From contig CAJUTQ010000026.1 in NCBI GenBank assembly GCA_910589265.1, forward strand, positions 1 to 64,000: 64,000 nucleotides of DNA, written 5' to 3'. The position numbers were made by a program, and so were the translations under genes. This document shows positions 51,691 through 61,556 of this stretch, in pieces. The number at the start of each line of letters is the position of its first letter. Positions within the stretch are counted from its first letter, which is position 1. The notes under the pieces are model-generated. The model did no database searches. It was given only the letters and a program-made list of their open reading frames with translations, and was not told the origin of the DNA. This stretch comes from an uncultured Lachnospiraceae bacterium (GTDB lineage: Bacteria; Bacillota; Clostridia; Lachnospirales; Lachnospiraceae).

Positions 51691-52818
51691 ATGGACTTAT
51701 TGGAATTAAGAGATGAAATTGATAAAATTGACAGAGAAATTGTAAGATTATATGAGGAAAGAATGAAAATAAGCCAGCAGGTGGCAGAATATAAAATAAC
51801 AACAGGAAAAAAGGTATTGGATAAAGAGAGGGAGATAAAAAAATTAAATGCAGTAAAGGATATGGCCCATAACGATTTTAACCGTTATGGGATAGAGGAG
51901 CTTTTTGAGCAAATCATGTCCATGAGTCGGAAGCTTCAATATCAAATGTTGACAGAAAAAGGAATTTTCCAAAAGCTTCCTTTTATGGAAGTGGATCGCT
52001 TAGAGGTGAAAGAAGCAAGGATTGTATTTCCTGGAACGAATGGCGCTTATTCTCAAGAGGCCATGGATAAGTATTTTGGTGAGGGAATTCACAGCTTTCA
52101 TGTAGATAATTTTAGGGAAGCTATGGAAGCTATTGAGGAGGGAAGGGCTGATTTTGCCATTTTGCCCATTGAAAATTCTCAGGCAGGTAGCGTCCATGAA
52201 ATATATGATATGCTTGTGGAATTTGAAAATTATATTGTGGGAGAGCAGATCATTCCTATTGAGCACTGTCTCCTAGTCCTTCCTGGAACAAAAATAGAAG
52301 ACATACAGACTATCTATTCCCATCCCCAGTCTTTGATGCAAAGTTCCAAGTTTTTACATGCACATAGTTCTATTCGTCAAGTAGGAATGCAAAACAATGC
52401 CTTTGCAGCAAAGAAGGTGATGGAGGATAGAGATAGAAGCCAGGCAGCCATAGCCAGTGCCAAGGCAGGAGAAGTTTATGAACTTGAGGTTTTGGAAAGA
52501 GGAGTGAACAACAGCACAAACAATTCCACCCGTTTTATTATTGTTACCAACCAAAAAATATTTTGTAAAGATGCAAAAAAAATGAGTATTTGTTTTGAGG
52601 TTCCTCATAAAAGTGGATCTTTATATCACATGCTTTCCCATTTTATTTATAACCATTTAAATATGAACCGTATTGAGAGTCGGCCCCTTTTAGACAGAAC
52701 ATGGGAGTATCGGTTTTTTATTGACTTTGAGGGGAACCTAGGGGATGGAGCAGTAAAGAATGCCTTAAGGGGACTGAGGGAAGAGGCTGCAAACATGAGA
52801 ATTTTAGGCAATTACTAG
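51691..52818 (+). CDS. pheA: Bifunctional chorismate mutase / prephenate dehydratase
   Basis: A 375-residue P-protein for phenylalanine synthesis. The AroQ chorismate mutase (about 1-88) opens with LLELRDEIDKIDREIVRLYEERM. The prephenate dehydratase (about 108-285) has FPGTNGAYSQEA, ILPIENSQAGSVHE and the catalytic NSTRF. The C-terminal ACT domain (from about 295) includes HKSGSLYHMLSHF and the ESRP motif that binds phenylalanine for feedback inhibition. It precedes the polyphosphate cluster by 15 bp and may share its transcript. Confidence 0.96.
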   Translation: MDLLELRDEIDKIDREIVRLYEERMKISQQVAEYKITTGKKVLDKEREIKKLNAVKDMAHNDFNRYGIEELFEQIMSMSRKLQYQMLTEKGIFQKLPFMEVDRLEVKEARIVFPGTNGAYSQEAMDKYFGEGIHSFHVDNFREAMEAIEEGRADFAILPIENSQAGSVHEIYDMLVEFENYIVGEQIIPIEHCLLVLPGTKIEDIQTIYSHPQSLMQSSKFLHAHSSIRQVGMQNNAFAAKKVMEDRDRSQAAIASAKAGEVYELEVLERGVNNSTNNSTRFIIVTNQKIFCKDAKKMSICFEVPHKSGSLYHMLSHFIYNHLNMNRIESRPLLDRTWEYRFFIDFEGNLGDGAVKNALRGLREEAANMRILGNY

Positions 52819-52833
52819 AAGGGATAAGGGAAT

Positions 52834-54132
52834 ATGGGAACGACAGAACTTATTTTATACAAAAATATAGAACATGATGAAATACTAAAAGGAATGGAAC
52901 GGTTAATGAATCAGGAAGAGGTGAAGGAGGGAAGAAAAGCACTGTATTTTGATATGATTCATAAAATTCTGGACTTATCTGCAAAGCATGGATTTGAAGG
53001 AAACTTATGGCATACTTATCTGACCTTTCTCCTTGTCAATCAGGAGACCGTTTTTAGTGTGGCAAATGAGCTGTCAGGAAAGGTAAAAGGGAGTATTAAT
53101 GAAATTGCCTTTCGAGATTATGGAATTTTTCGAGAATTTTTTCACTGGGATATAAAAAAACTGGATAAGGAATTTCATACGGACTGCTGCCGAATGATTG
53201 TCAACTATCGCAGGGCCCTTAGTGATAGCAAAGTTTTTCAGCAAAAAGTCAGGGAGCGTATTTGTCAGCTTAGCATAAAGCTGGCAAGTGCAAAAAATTC
53301 AAAAAGATTTATGAGTATTATGGTGAAATTTTATAAAGATTTTGGAGTGGGGAAATTGGGTCTGCACAAAGGGTTTCGAGTGGAAGAGAGAGAAGGAAAG
53401 GTAGAGCTTTTACCCATTACAAGCATTGCGCCTGTGCGCTTAGAAGATTTAGTTGGGTATGAAATAGCGAAAAAAAAGCTTATAGAAAATACAGAAGCTT
53501 TTATAGAAGGGAGAAGAGCAAACAATTGTCTCCTTTTTGGAGATGCAGGAACTGGAAAATCCAGCAGCATGAAAGGTATACTCAACGCTTATTATGACAA
53601 AGGACTTCGCATGATTGAATTATATAAACACCAACTAACCTATATCCATGAAGTAATTGAAAAAGTAAAACATAGAAATTACAAATTCATTCTCTTTATG
53701 GACGACTTATCCTTTGAAGACTTTGAAACAGAATATAAATATTTAAAGGCTTTGATAGAAGGAGGACTGGAAAAAAAGCCAGACAATATTTTAATTTATG
53801 CAACGTCAAACCGCAGACATTTTATTAGAGAAAAGTTTTCTGATAAGGAAGATAGAAGGGAGGATCTCCACACTTCTGATACAGTCCAGGAAAAATTGTC
53901 TTTGGCATCCCGATTTGGCATAACCATCTATTTTGGAGCTCCAGACAAAAAGGAGTTTGAACAAATAGTCAAGGTATTAGGAAAGAGAAGCGGGTTAGAT
54001 ATACAAGAGAAACAACTGCTTTTTGAAGCAAATAAATGGGAATTAACTCATGGGGGGCGTTCTGGAAGAAGCGCTCAGCAATTTATTGATTATTTGCTTG
54101 GAAAACAAAAGGGGAGGAGAGACTTTGGATGA
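52834..54132 (+). CDS. DUF815 AAA+ ATPase
   Basis: A 432-residue ATPase of the DUF815 family. The N-terminal half (about 1-205) is helical and unassigned. The AAA domain follows, with the typical LEDLVGYEIAKKKLIENTEAF, Walker A LFGDAGTGKSSS and Walker B FILFMDDLSFE. ATSNRRHFIREKF acts as a sensor-like segment. The family occurs widely but its client is unknown. Its 4-bp overlap with ppx and the joint cluster with ppk suggest a role tied to polyphosphate or stress physiology, which is inference only. Confidence 0.88.
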   Translation: MGTTELILYKNIEHDEILKGMERLMNQEEVKEGRKALYFDMIHKILDLSAKHGFEGNLWHTYLTFLLVNQETVFSVANELSGKVKGSINEIAFRDYGIFREFFHWDIKKLDKEFHTDCCRMIVNYRRALSDSKVFQQKVRERICQLSIKLASAKNSKRFMSIMVKFYKDFGVGKLGLHKGFRVEEREGKVELLPITSIAPVRLEDLVGYEIAKKKLIENTEAFIEGRRANNCLLFGDAGTGKSSSMKGILNAYYDKGLRMIELYKHQLTYIHEVIEKVKHRNYKFILFMDDLSFEDFETEYKYLKALIEGGLEKKPDNILIYATSNRRHFIREKFSDKEDRREDLHTSDTVQEKLSLASRFGITIYFGAPDKKEFEQIVKVLGKRSGLDIQEKQLLFEANKWELTHGGRSGRSAQQFIDYLLGKQKGRRDFG

Positions 54133-55715
54133 TAAAAACATTTGCAGCCATTGATGTAGGCTCTTATGAAATAGGGATGAAGATTTTTGAGATTTCAAAA
54201 AAAGGGATGAAAGAAATTGATTATGTGAGACATAGAATTGAGCTGGGTTCTGACATTTATCAGTGGGGAAAGTTAAGCTTTGAGAAAATGGACGAGCTTT
54301 GTGATGTATTAGGACGTTTTACAGAGATTATGAAAACCTATCGTACAGACAGCTACAGAGCTTATGGGACAAGCGCCATTAGAGAAGCGGAAAATACATT
54401 AATTATACAAGAGCAAATGAAAATAAAAACAGGACTTTTATTGGAAGTATTAAGCAATGCGGAACAAAGATACTTAATATATAAGTCTGTAGCGTCCAAA
54501 GGAGAGGCTTTCACCCATTTTATTGAAAAGGGAACGGCTATTGTAGATGTGGGAGGTGGAAGCATTCAGGTCTCCCTTTTTGATAAGGATAAATTGTTTG
54601 CTACCCAGAATATGCGCATTGGTATATTGCGCATTCGGGAAATGCTTAGAAATCTTCAGCCAAAATCCAGTCATTATGAACGTCTCATAGAGGAATTAGT
54701 GGATCATGAGCTTCATATGTTTAAAAAGCTCTATTTAAAAGATTGTAACATAAAAAATATTATTGTGATAGACGATTATATATCTTATATTATGGGCAAG
54801 CTCAGCGAGGGATTTTCCCTAGATACCATTACAAGTGAGCAGTATATGAAGTTTTTAAATATTTTAAGGGAGAAGTCTCCAGAACAAGTGGCCAAAGACA
54901 TGGGAATCCCAGAGGAAAATTCTTCTTTGCTCGTTCCGTCAGCTATTTGCTATAAACGGATGATTGAAGTAATGGATGCAGAGACTTTGTGGGCCCCAGG
55001 AGTAACTTTAAGTGATGGAATGGCTTACGATTATGCAGAAAAAAATAAAATATTTAAGGTGCCTCATAACTTTGAAAATGATATTATTGCCTGTGCAAAA
55101 AATATAAGTAAACGTTATATGGGAAGTAAAAGTACAGGTACCGCCTTGGAGACAACAGCTCTTTCTATTTTTGACAGCATGAAAAAGGTTCATGGACTGG
55201 GAAAAAGGGAACGTCTCCTCTTACAAATTGCTTCTCTTTTACACGATTGTGGAAAATATATTAGTTTTACAGATGTGGAGGTATGTTCTTATAATATTAT
55301 TATGTCTACAGAGATTATTGGACTTTCCCAAAAGGAAAGGGAAATTATTGCCAATGTGGTCAAATATAACGTTCAGTATTTTCTTTCTTTTAGCGAGCTT
55401 TCTATAGGTTCCATGATGGACGAAAGAGATTACATTGTCATTGCAAAGCTTGCTGCTATTTTGCGGGTAGCCAATGGGCTGGACAGAGGGCATAAGCAGA
55501 AGTTTAAAAAATTAAAGGCGTCGGTGAAAGAAAAGCAATTAGTATTATCTCTGGATTCCGAGATGGACTTTACGTTAGAAAAAGGGTTGTTTCAGGAAAA
55601 GGTAAATTTTTTTGAGGAAGTTTTTAGTTTAAAACCTGTGATTAAGCAGAAAAGAATTTATGGATCTTCCATAAATGTAGAAAGGGTAGAAGATGAAGGA
55701 AGAGATGAATTTTAA
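54129..55715 (+). CDS. ppx: Exopolyphosphatase (Ppx/GppA family)
   Basis: A 528-residue member of the ASKHA superfamily. FAAIDVGSYEIGMKIFE is the phosphate-binding P1 loop, YGTSAIREAENT and AIVDVGGGSIQVSLF the later nucleotide/phosphate motifs. A C-terminal HD-like domain begins near 355 (LLLQIASLLHDCGKYI). Such enzymes degrade inorganic polyphosphate or pppGpp. The gene overlaps its neighbours on both sides, including 23 bp with ppk, so synthesis and breakdown of polyphosphate are encoded together. Confidence 0.9.
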   Translation: MIKTFAAIDVGSYEIGMKIFEISKKGMKEIDYVRHRIELGSDIYQWGKLSFEKMDELCDVLGRFTEIMKTYRTDSYRAYGTSAIREAENTLIIQEQMKIKTGLLLEVLSNAEQRYLIYKSVASKGEAFTHFIEKGTAIVDVGGGSIQVSLFDKDKLFATQNMRIGILRIREMLRNLQPKSSHYERLIEELVDHELHMFKKLYLKDCNIKNIIVIDDYISYIMGKLSEGFSLDTITSEQYMKFLNILREKSPEQVAKDMGIPEENSSLLVPSAICYKRMIEVMDAETLWAPGVTLSDGMAYDYAEKNKIFKVPHNFENDIIACAKNISKRYMGSKSTGTALETTALSIFDSMKKVHGLGKRERLLLQIASLLHDCGKYISFTDVEVCSYNIIMSTEIIGLSQKEREIIANVVKYNVQYFLSFSELSIGSMMDERDYIVIAKLAAILRVANGLDRGHKQKFKKLKASVKEKQLVLSLDSEMDFTLEKGLFQEKVNFFEEVFSLKPVIKQKRIYGSSINVERVEDEGRDEF

Positions 55716-57828
55716 AAATCCTGTGTATTATAAAAACAGGGAGCTTAGCTGGCTCCTTTTTAACTATAGAGTATTAAGCGAAGCAAGGGACAAGAGCATT
55801 CCATTGTTTGAACGGTTAAAGTTTTTAAGTATTACAGCTTCCAACTTAGATGAATTTTTTATGATTCGAGTCGCCTCCCTAAAAGATCTAGTAAATGCAA
55901 AAATTGGGAGAAAGGATATTGCCGGCTTAACGCCAGAGGAACAGTTAAGACAGGTAAATAGAGAGACTCACGAGCTTGTATACCAGCAATATTCCACTTA
56001 CAATCGTTCTCTTCTTCCCCTTCTAAAAGAAAAGGGGATCCATCTTATCAGCTCTCATGAGGAATTAAACAAGGAACAGAAAAAATATGTGGATTCCTAT
56101 TTTGAGGACAATGTCTATCCTGTTCTCACCCCTATGGCTGTAGATTCCAGCAGACCTTTTCCTCTTATACGCAACAAAACATTAAATATAGGAGCTTTGG
56201 TTTCAAAGAAAGGAGGAGATGGTAAGGAGATCGATTTCGCCACAGTACAGGTGCCAGCTGTACTCCCTAGAATGGTTACCATTCCTTCGGATAAAAAGGG
56301 AGATTTAAATATTATTTTACTGGAAGAGATCATTGAAAGGAATATTGATAAACTATTTTTAAACTATCATATTATATGTGCCCATCCTTTTCGCATTATG
56401 AGAGATGCAGATTTTACTATTGAAGAAGATGAGACAGAAGATTTGCTAAAAGAAATTGAAAGGCAGTTAAAGAAGAGACAGTGGGGAGAGGCCATCCGGC
56501 TGGAAGTGGAAGAGGGAATGGATAAGCGGCTTTTAAAGCTTATTCGCAAAGAGCTAGACATTAAAGAACAGGATATTTTTAATATTAATGGCCCTTTAGA
56601 CTTGACATTCCTCATGAAGATGTATGGAATGGAAGGCTTTGCTCATTTAAAGACATCCCCTTTTATTCCCCAGCCAGTAAAAGATTTTCAGGAAGATAAG
56701 GATATTTTTGAAAGAATTCGAAGAGGAGATATTTTGCTGAATCACCCATATGAGTCTTTTACACCAGTGGTAGATTTTGTAAAAGCAGCTGCAAAGGATA
56801 AGGATGTACTGGCCATTAAGCAGACATTGTACAGAGTTAGCGGAAACTCTCCCATTATTGCTTCCTTAGCCCAAGCTGCGGAAAATGGGAAGCAGGTATC
56901 AGTACTAGTAGAATTAAAGGCTAGGTTTGATGAAGAAAATAATATTGTCTGGGCAAAAAAGCTGGAAAAGGCAGGATGTCATGTTATCTATGGACTTGTA
57001 GGATTAAAAACCCACAGTAAAATTACTTTAGTTGTGCGAAGGGAAGAAGACGGAATTCGAAGGTACGTTCACTTAGGAACAGGAAATTATAACGACGCTA
57101 CAGCAAAGCTATATACAGACATTGGACTCTTTACATGCTCAGAGGCTATAGGGGAAGACGCCACAGCGGTTTTTAACATGCTTTCTGGCTATTCTGAGCC
57201 TTTATCCTGGAATAAATTATCCTTAGCTCCCCTTTGGCTAAAAGAAAAATTTTTAAATTTAATACGAAGGGAGAGAGACAATGCAGGGGAGGGAAAAAAG
57301 GCCCACATCATAGCCAAAATGAATTCTCTCTGTGATCAGGATATTATTGCTGCCCTTTATGAGGCGTCGTCTAAAGGAGTAAACATTCAGCTGATTATTC
57401 GAGGAATTTGCTGTCTGCAAGTAGGAATTCCCCATGTAAGTGAGAACATACAAGTGACTTCTATAGTAGGAAATTTTTTAGAACACAGCAGAATCTTTTA
57501 TTTTTACAATGGAGGGAAAGAAGAATTTTATTGTGCCAGTGCAGACTGGATGCCTAGAAACTTGGAAAGACGAGTAGAGATTTTGTTTCCTGTAGAACAG
57601 GAAGAACTGCAAAAAAGGCTTTGGCATATTTTGCAGCTTCAGCTTAAGGATAATGTAAAAGCTCATATTTTGCAGACAGATGGTACCTATGAAAAGATTG
57701 ATAAAAGGGGGAAAACATTAGTAAATTCTCAGGAGATATTTTGTGAGGAGGCTATAGAAAGAGGAAAAACGGAAAATGATGTTATAAGAAAACGAAGATT
57801 TATTCCAGAGGAGAGAGTAGATGAATAA
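55693..57828 (+). CDS. ppk: Polyphosphate kinase 1
   Basis: A 711-residue PPK1, which builds inorganic polyphosphate from ATP. The N-terminal domain (YYKNRELSWLLFNYRVL) and head domain precede two phospholipase-D-like C domains. The autophosphorylated His should lie in GLKTHSKITLVVRR, and the second in FLEHSRIFYFYNGG. HLGTGNYNDATAKLYTD is another conserved block. The length is normal. It overlaps ppx by 23 bp and maf by 8 bp. Confidence 0.96.
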   Translation: MKEEMNFKNPVYYKNRELSWLLFNYRVLSEARDKSIPLFERLKFLSITASNLDEFFMIRVASLKDLVNAKIGRKDIAGLTPEEQLRQVNRETHELVYQQYSTYNRSLLPLLKEKGIHLISSHEELNKEQKKYVDSYFEDNVYPVLTPMAVDSSRPFPLIRNKTLNIGALVSKKGGDGKEIDFATVQVPAVLPRMVTIPSDKKGDLNIILLEEIIERNIDKLFLNYHIICAHPFRIMRDADFTIEEDETEDLLKEIERQLKKRQWGEAIRLEVEEGMDKRLLKLIRKELDIKEQDIFNINGPLDLTFLMKMYGMEGFAHLKTSPFIPQPVKDFQEDKDIFERIRRGDILLNHPYESFTPVVDFVKAAAKDKDVLAIKQTLYRVSGNSPIIASLAQAAENGKQVSVLVELKARFDEENNIVWAKKLEKAGCHVIYGLVGLKTHSKITLVVRREEDGIRRYVHLGTGNYNDATAKLYTDIGLFTCSEAIGEDATAVFNMLSGYSEPLSWNKLSLAPLWLKEKFLNLIRRERDNAGEGKKAHIIAKMNSLCDQDIIAALYEASSKGVNIQLIIRGICCLQVGIPHVSENIQVTSIVGNFLEHSRIFYFYNGGKEEFYCASADWMPRNLERRVEILFPVEQEELQKRLWHILQLQLKDNVKAHILQTDGTYEKIDKRGKTLVNSQEIFCEEAIERGKTENDVIRKRRFIPEERVDE

Positions 57829-58429
57829 TAAGTGCAAGTTTATTTTGGCCTCTTCTTCACCAAGAAGAAAAGAAATTTTCAATCAGATAGGAATGCGCCC
57901 CTATATATGGCCAAGTCATTGTGAAGAAGTGATAACAAAAACAATACCATTTGAAGTAGGGGAGCAATTGTCAAGACAAAAGGCAGAAGAGATATTTCAA
58001 AGGGCAGAGAAGGAAGAGGGGGCACAAAGTATTTTGATTTTAGGGGCGGACACCATTGTTGCAAAGGGAAACAAAATAATGGGCAAACCAAAGGGAGAGG
58101 AAGAGGCAAAGGAAATGCTCCTCTTTCTACAAGGAGGAAGCCATGAGGTATATACAGGAGCGACTTTGATCTATAAGAGGGGAAGGGAAAAAAGGGAAGT
58201 GACATTTCACGAAAAGACAGAAGTATTTGTCTACCCTATGAGTATAAAAGAAATTGAAGAATATATTTCTACAGGGGAGCCTATGGACAAGGCAGGAGCC
58301 TATGGCATACAGGGAGTATTTGCCCAGTATATTGAGAAAATTCATGGAGATTTTTACAATGTGGCAGGACTTCCCATTGGAAGAATTAGAAGAGAAATGA
58401 AAAAATTAATAGGAGAAGAGGAAGAATGA
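57821..58429 (+). CDS. maf: Maf-family nucleotide pyrophosphatase
   Basis: A 202-residue Maf protein, a house-cleaning enzyme that hydrolyses dTTP/UTP or modified nucleotides and was once linked to septum formation. ILASSSPRRKEIFNQIG at the N terminus, GADTIVAKGNKIMGKP and STGEPMDKAGAYGIQG are the conserved motifs. The start overlaps ppk by 8 bp. The insertion around KAEEIFQRAEKEEG is slightly longer than usual. Confidence 0.94.
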   Translation: MNNKCKFILASSSPRRKEIFNQIGMRPYIWPSHCEEVITKTIPFEVGEQLSRQKAEEIFQRAEKEEGAQSILILGADTIVAKGNKIMGKPKGEEEAKEMLLFLQGGSHEVYTGATLIYKRGREKREVTFHEKTEVFVYPMSIKEIEEYISTGEPMDKAGAYGIQGVFAQYIEKIHGDFYNVAGLPIGRIRREMKKLIGEEEE

Positions 58430-58430
58430 A

Positions 58431-59222
58431 ATGATTCGATTCATTGTGACTGATGTAGACGGTACCTTGGTAAAGGATGGATCTCCAGAAGTATATCCAG
58501 AGCTTTTTGATGTAGTAAAACAATTAAAGAAAAAAGGAATTGTATTTGCCGTGGCCAGCGGACGTCAGTATGATAGCATTCGCAGAATGTTCGAACCTAT
58601 TGCCAATGACATGATTTTTATAGCGGAAAATGGATCCCATGTCGTGTGTAGAGGACAGGAGATGGATGTCACCCTCATGGATCCACATATGGCTAGAGAA
58701 GTGATCTTAGAGCTTAGAACGTTAGGGGAAGGGTATGATCTTGTTGTATCCACACCAAACGGCTGCTATATAGAATCCAACAATAAACAATTTTTGGATC
58801 TCATTCGTTATGGATATCGAAATAAAATGACATTAGTGGAAGATGTGCTCAAAGAATCTCTATCAATTAATAAGGTAGCCGTTTTCCATAGACCTAGTAT
58901 TCGAGACATAGGGGAAGAAAGGCTGATTCCTAAGTGGAAGGACAAGCTAAAAGTATGTATGGCTGGAGAAGATTGGGTAGATTTTATGGACCTTTCAGTG
59001 GATAAGGGGAAAGCCATTGAGAAAATACAAAAGTTTTTGGGCATTCTTCCTGAAGAGACAATGGCTTTTGGAGACAATGGAAACGATCTAGGGATGATGA
59101 AAATGGCAAAGGAAAGTTATGCTGTGGAGACAGGGAGAGAAGAGGTGAAAAAGGCGGCAAAATATATATGTGGCTCTTATGAAAAAAAAGGAGTTTATCA
59201 AGTTATGAAATCATTACTTTAA
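58431..59222 (+). CDS. Cof-type HAD hydrolase
   Basis: A 263-residue HAD phosphatase with a C2-type cap. Motif I DVDGTLVKDG is at 8-17, motif II VASGRQYDS, and motif IV AFGDNGNDLGMMKMA with the metal-binding aspartates. Proteins of this class dephosphorylate sugar phosphates, flavins or cofactors with broad specificity. It starts 1 bp after the maf stop and continues the same operon. Substrate unknown. Confidence 0.9.
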   Translation: MIRFIVTDVDGTLVKDGSPEVYPELFDVVKQLKKKGIVFAVASGRQYDSIRRMFEPIANDMIFIAENGSHVVCRGQEMDVTLMDPHMAREVILELRTLGEGYDLVVSTPNGCYIESNNKQFLDLIRYGYRNKMTLVEDVLKESLSINKVAVFHRPSIRDIGEERLIPKWKDKLKVCMAGEDWVDFMDLSVDKGKAIEKIQKFLGILPEETMAFGDNGNDLGMMKMAKESYAVETGREEVKKAAKYICGSYEKKGVYQVMKSLL

Positions 59223-59238
59223 AGGAAAGGAAAAGAAG

Positions 59239-59889
59239 ATGAGAGGAGTTATTTTTGATCTAGATGGAACCTTGCTGGATACAATAAAATCTATTGAGCT
59301 TTGTGGAAACAAGGCTTTAAAGGAATACGGGTATGAGCCTATTTCAAGGGAAAAATATTGTTATCTTGCTGGAGACGGGGCTAAGGAACTGGTGCGCCGT
59401 ATGCTAAGGGAGAGGGGGGATGAAGATCTGAAGGATTTGGACAAGGTATATGAGAAATACTTGGAATTTTTTCAGACAGACTGCTTTTATGAGGTAGCTC
59501 CCTACGAAGGAATTCTAGAGCTTTTAGAAAAACTGAAAGAGGCTGGGATGAAAATGGCTGTATTGTCCAATAAACCCCATAAAAGAACAGTAGAGGTCAT
59601 TGAGAAGTTTTTTGGGAAAGGATATTTTGACTGGGTACAAGGTCAAAAGGATGGGGTACCTAAAAAGCCAAGTCCAGAGGGAGCATTGGCAATTGCACAA
59701 AGATGGGGGACGGATTCAAAAGACTGTCTCTATGTGGGAGACACAGACACAGATATGAAAACAGGAAAATCTGCAGGAATGTATACAGTAGGAGTGCTAT
59801 GGGGATTTCGAAATAGGAAAGAGCTAGAAGAAAATGGGGCAGATGCTATTATTGAAAAACCGAAAGAACTCTATTCCTATTTTTTATAA
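59239..59889 (+). CDS. HAD hydrolase, phosphoglycolate phosphatase-like
   Basis: A 216-residue HAD phosphatase with a small helical C1 cap. FDLDGTLLDT at the N terminus, AVLSNKPHKRTVEVI (motif II), and YVGDTDTDMKTGKSAGM (motif IV) are clear. The pattern fits the Gph/PpaX-like group, which acts on phosphoglycolate or pyrophosphate-type substrates. It is last in the plus-strand polyphosphate cluster, and its end overlaps the convergent HAD gene by 6 bp. Confidence 0.88.
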   Translation: MRGVIFDLDGTLLDTIKSIELCGNKALKEYGYEPISREKYCYLAGDGAKELVRRMLRERGDEDLKDLDKVYEKYLEFFQTDCFYEVAPYEGILELLEKLKEAGMKMAVLSNKPHKRTVEVIEKFFGKGYFDWVQGQKDGVPKKPSPEGALAIAQRWGTDSKDCLYVGDTDTDMKTGKSAGMYTVGVLWGFRNRKELEENGADAIIEKPKELYSYFL

Positions 59890-60714
59890 TATAAATTTTT
59901 CAATGACTTCTTGGATGCCATCCTCGTTATTATCTTTTTTTGTTATATAGTCTGCATACTCCTTTGCTATATCTGTTCCATTTTTCATTACAACTCCAAC
60001 ACCGGCGGCTTGCAACATAGAAATATCATTTTGCTCGTCGCCTACAGCAACGGAGTTTTCAATGGGAATTTGAAAATACTGGCACATAAATTTCAAAGAA
60101 TTTCCTTTGGAGGCTAAGTAGGAACCATATTCTAATAAAATAGGCTGGGAGAAAACACTATTCATTTTCTTGTCCGCCCAGTCAGCCATATATTTTTGGA
60201 AATCTACAAGTTTCCTTTGGTCTTTTAAGTTCATAACAATGATTTTAATAGGTTCTTCCTCTAAGGCATCCATGATGTCAGGTACGACGAGGGCAGGCAT
60301 TTGAATATGATTTTTATATAATTCTAATTCTTCGGTATCCTTTTCCGATAAGACATGGGTTCTGGAATAAGTATGGCAGTGGAGTTGGAAGGAATGGGCC
60401 TTATCAAAAAGGAAACGTACATGTTCATAAGGAATGGCAAGTTTCTGTATCGTTTTCTTCTCATAACAGTCGTAAATTAGGGCGCCGTTGTAGCTGGAAA
60501 TGTAAAATCCAGGCTGGATAAAGCCAAAGGATTCTGCCAGTTTTAATGCGCTTTGAATAGGACGGCCAGTGGCCATCATAAATTTATGTCCTTTGGAAAT
60601 CATTTCTTCAATAGCTGCCTTGGAGGCAGGGGTAATTTCTTTTTTTGCATTCAACAATGTTCCATCTAAATCACTGAATAATATTTTCGTATTCATTTTC
60701 CATTCTCCATTCAT
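59884..60714 (-). CDS. Cof-type HAD hydrolase
   Basis: A 276-residue HAD phosphatase of the Cof/YidA type. FSDLDGTLLNAKKEI is motif I, MMATGRPIQSALKL motif II, and AVGDEQNDISMLQAAG motif IV, with a C2 cap between. It is the third gene of a minus-strand operon (ABC-F, PHP, Cof) joined by 4-bp ATGA overlaps. It converges with another HAD gene. Its in vivo substrate is unknown. Confidence 0.9.
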   Translation of the reverse strand: MNGEWKMNTKILFSDLDGTLLNAKKEITPASKAAIEEMISKGHKFMMATGRPIQSALKLAESFGFIQPGFYISSYNGALIYDCYEKKTIQKLAIPYEHVRFLFDKAHSFQLHCHTYSRTHVLSEKDTEELELYKNHIQMPALVVPDIMDALEEEPIKIIVMNLKDQRKLVDFQKYMADWADKKMNSVFSQPILLEYGSYLASKGNSLKFMCQYFQIPIENSVAVGDEQNDISMLQAAGVGVVMKNGTDIAKEYADYITKKDNNEDGIQEVIEKFIL

Positions 60715-61556
60715 GAGAGCAAAGATTGTAACTGTTCCAAAATAGATTCAGGAACAAAGAGACTTCCATAGCCTGTTTTTAAATCTAGGCCAGGTTTATT
60801 GGCTCCATGAAAATCAGAGCCTCCGCTTATGGCAAGGTTATATTTTTTTGCCAGTTCTTTCATTTCTTTTGTCTGGGCTGCAGTATAGGTGGAATAGATA
60901 GCTTCCAGCCCCATTAATCCCCTTTCAGTTAAGGTTTTTACTAATAATTCCAATCGCTCTTTGCCCATATGATAGAGGGGAGGATGGGCTAAAATAGGTA
61001 TTCCACCAGCTGCCTTTATGAGATGGATAGCTTGGAAGGGAGAAACTTTTTCCCTTGGAACAAAATAAGGACAGTTTTCCCCAATATAACGTTCAAAGGC
61101 TTCTTTTCTACTGGAGACAAACCCATGCTCTAACAAAAAGGCAGCATAATGAGAGCGGGTAATCGTTGCATTGGGACAAAGCTCTTTGAGAGCTTCCACT
61201 GTGATAGGTATACCAGCATCCTGGAGCTTTTGGCACATTTTTTCATTGCGATGGATTCGTGAATTTTTAAAGGTATCTAGATGTTCTAAAAATGGCTGGC
61301 TGTCTATTTGAATATACAAGCCTAATATATGGATATCCTTTCCCTCATACTCTGTAGATAGTTCCACCCCAGGTACTACAGTAAGTCCAGTTCCCATAGC
61401 TGCATCAAAGGCTTCCTGTACTCCATCTACTGTATCGTGATCGGTGAGGGCAAAGGCTTTCAACTGTTTTTCCAAAGCATATTTCACAAGCTCAGAAGGA
61501 GTATAGGTGCCATCAGAGCATAAAGAGTGTACATGAAGATCAATGCCCTTCATCAA
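60711..61556 (-). CDS. PHP-domain phosphoesterase (RNase AM/TrpH-like)
   Basis: A 281-residue PHP-family metal-dependent phosphoesterase. DLHVHSLCSDGTYTP carries the first HxH ligands, ALTDHDTVDGV the next, VVPGVELSTEYEGKDIHILGL the third, and the C-terminal GGSDFHG the last. Characterised homologues hydrolyse 3',5'-nucleoside bisphosphates or trim RNA 5' ends. It overlaps both neighbours by 4 bp. Confidence 0.9.
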   Translation of the reverse strand: MMKGIDLHVHSLCSDGTYTPSELVKYALEKQLKAFALTDHDTVDGVQEAFDAAMGTGLTVVPGVELSTEYEGKDIHILGLYIQIDSQPFLEHLDTFKNSRIHRNEKMCQKLQDAGIPITVEALKELCPNATITRSHYAAFLLEHGFVSSRKEAFERYIGENCPYFVPREKVSPFQAIHLIKAAGGIPILAHPPLYHMGKERLELLVKTLTERGLMGLEAIYSTYTAAQTKEMKELAKKYNLAISGGSDFHGANKPGLDLKTGYGSLFVPESILEQLQSLLS

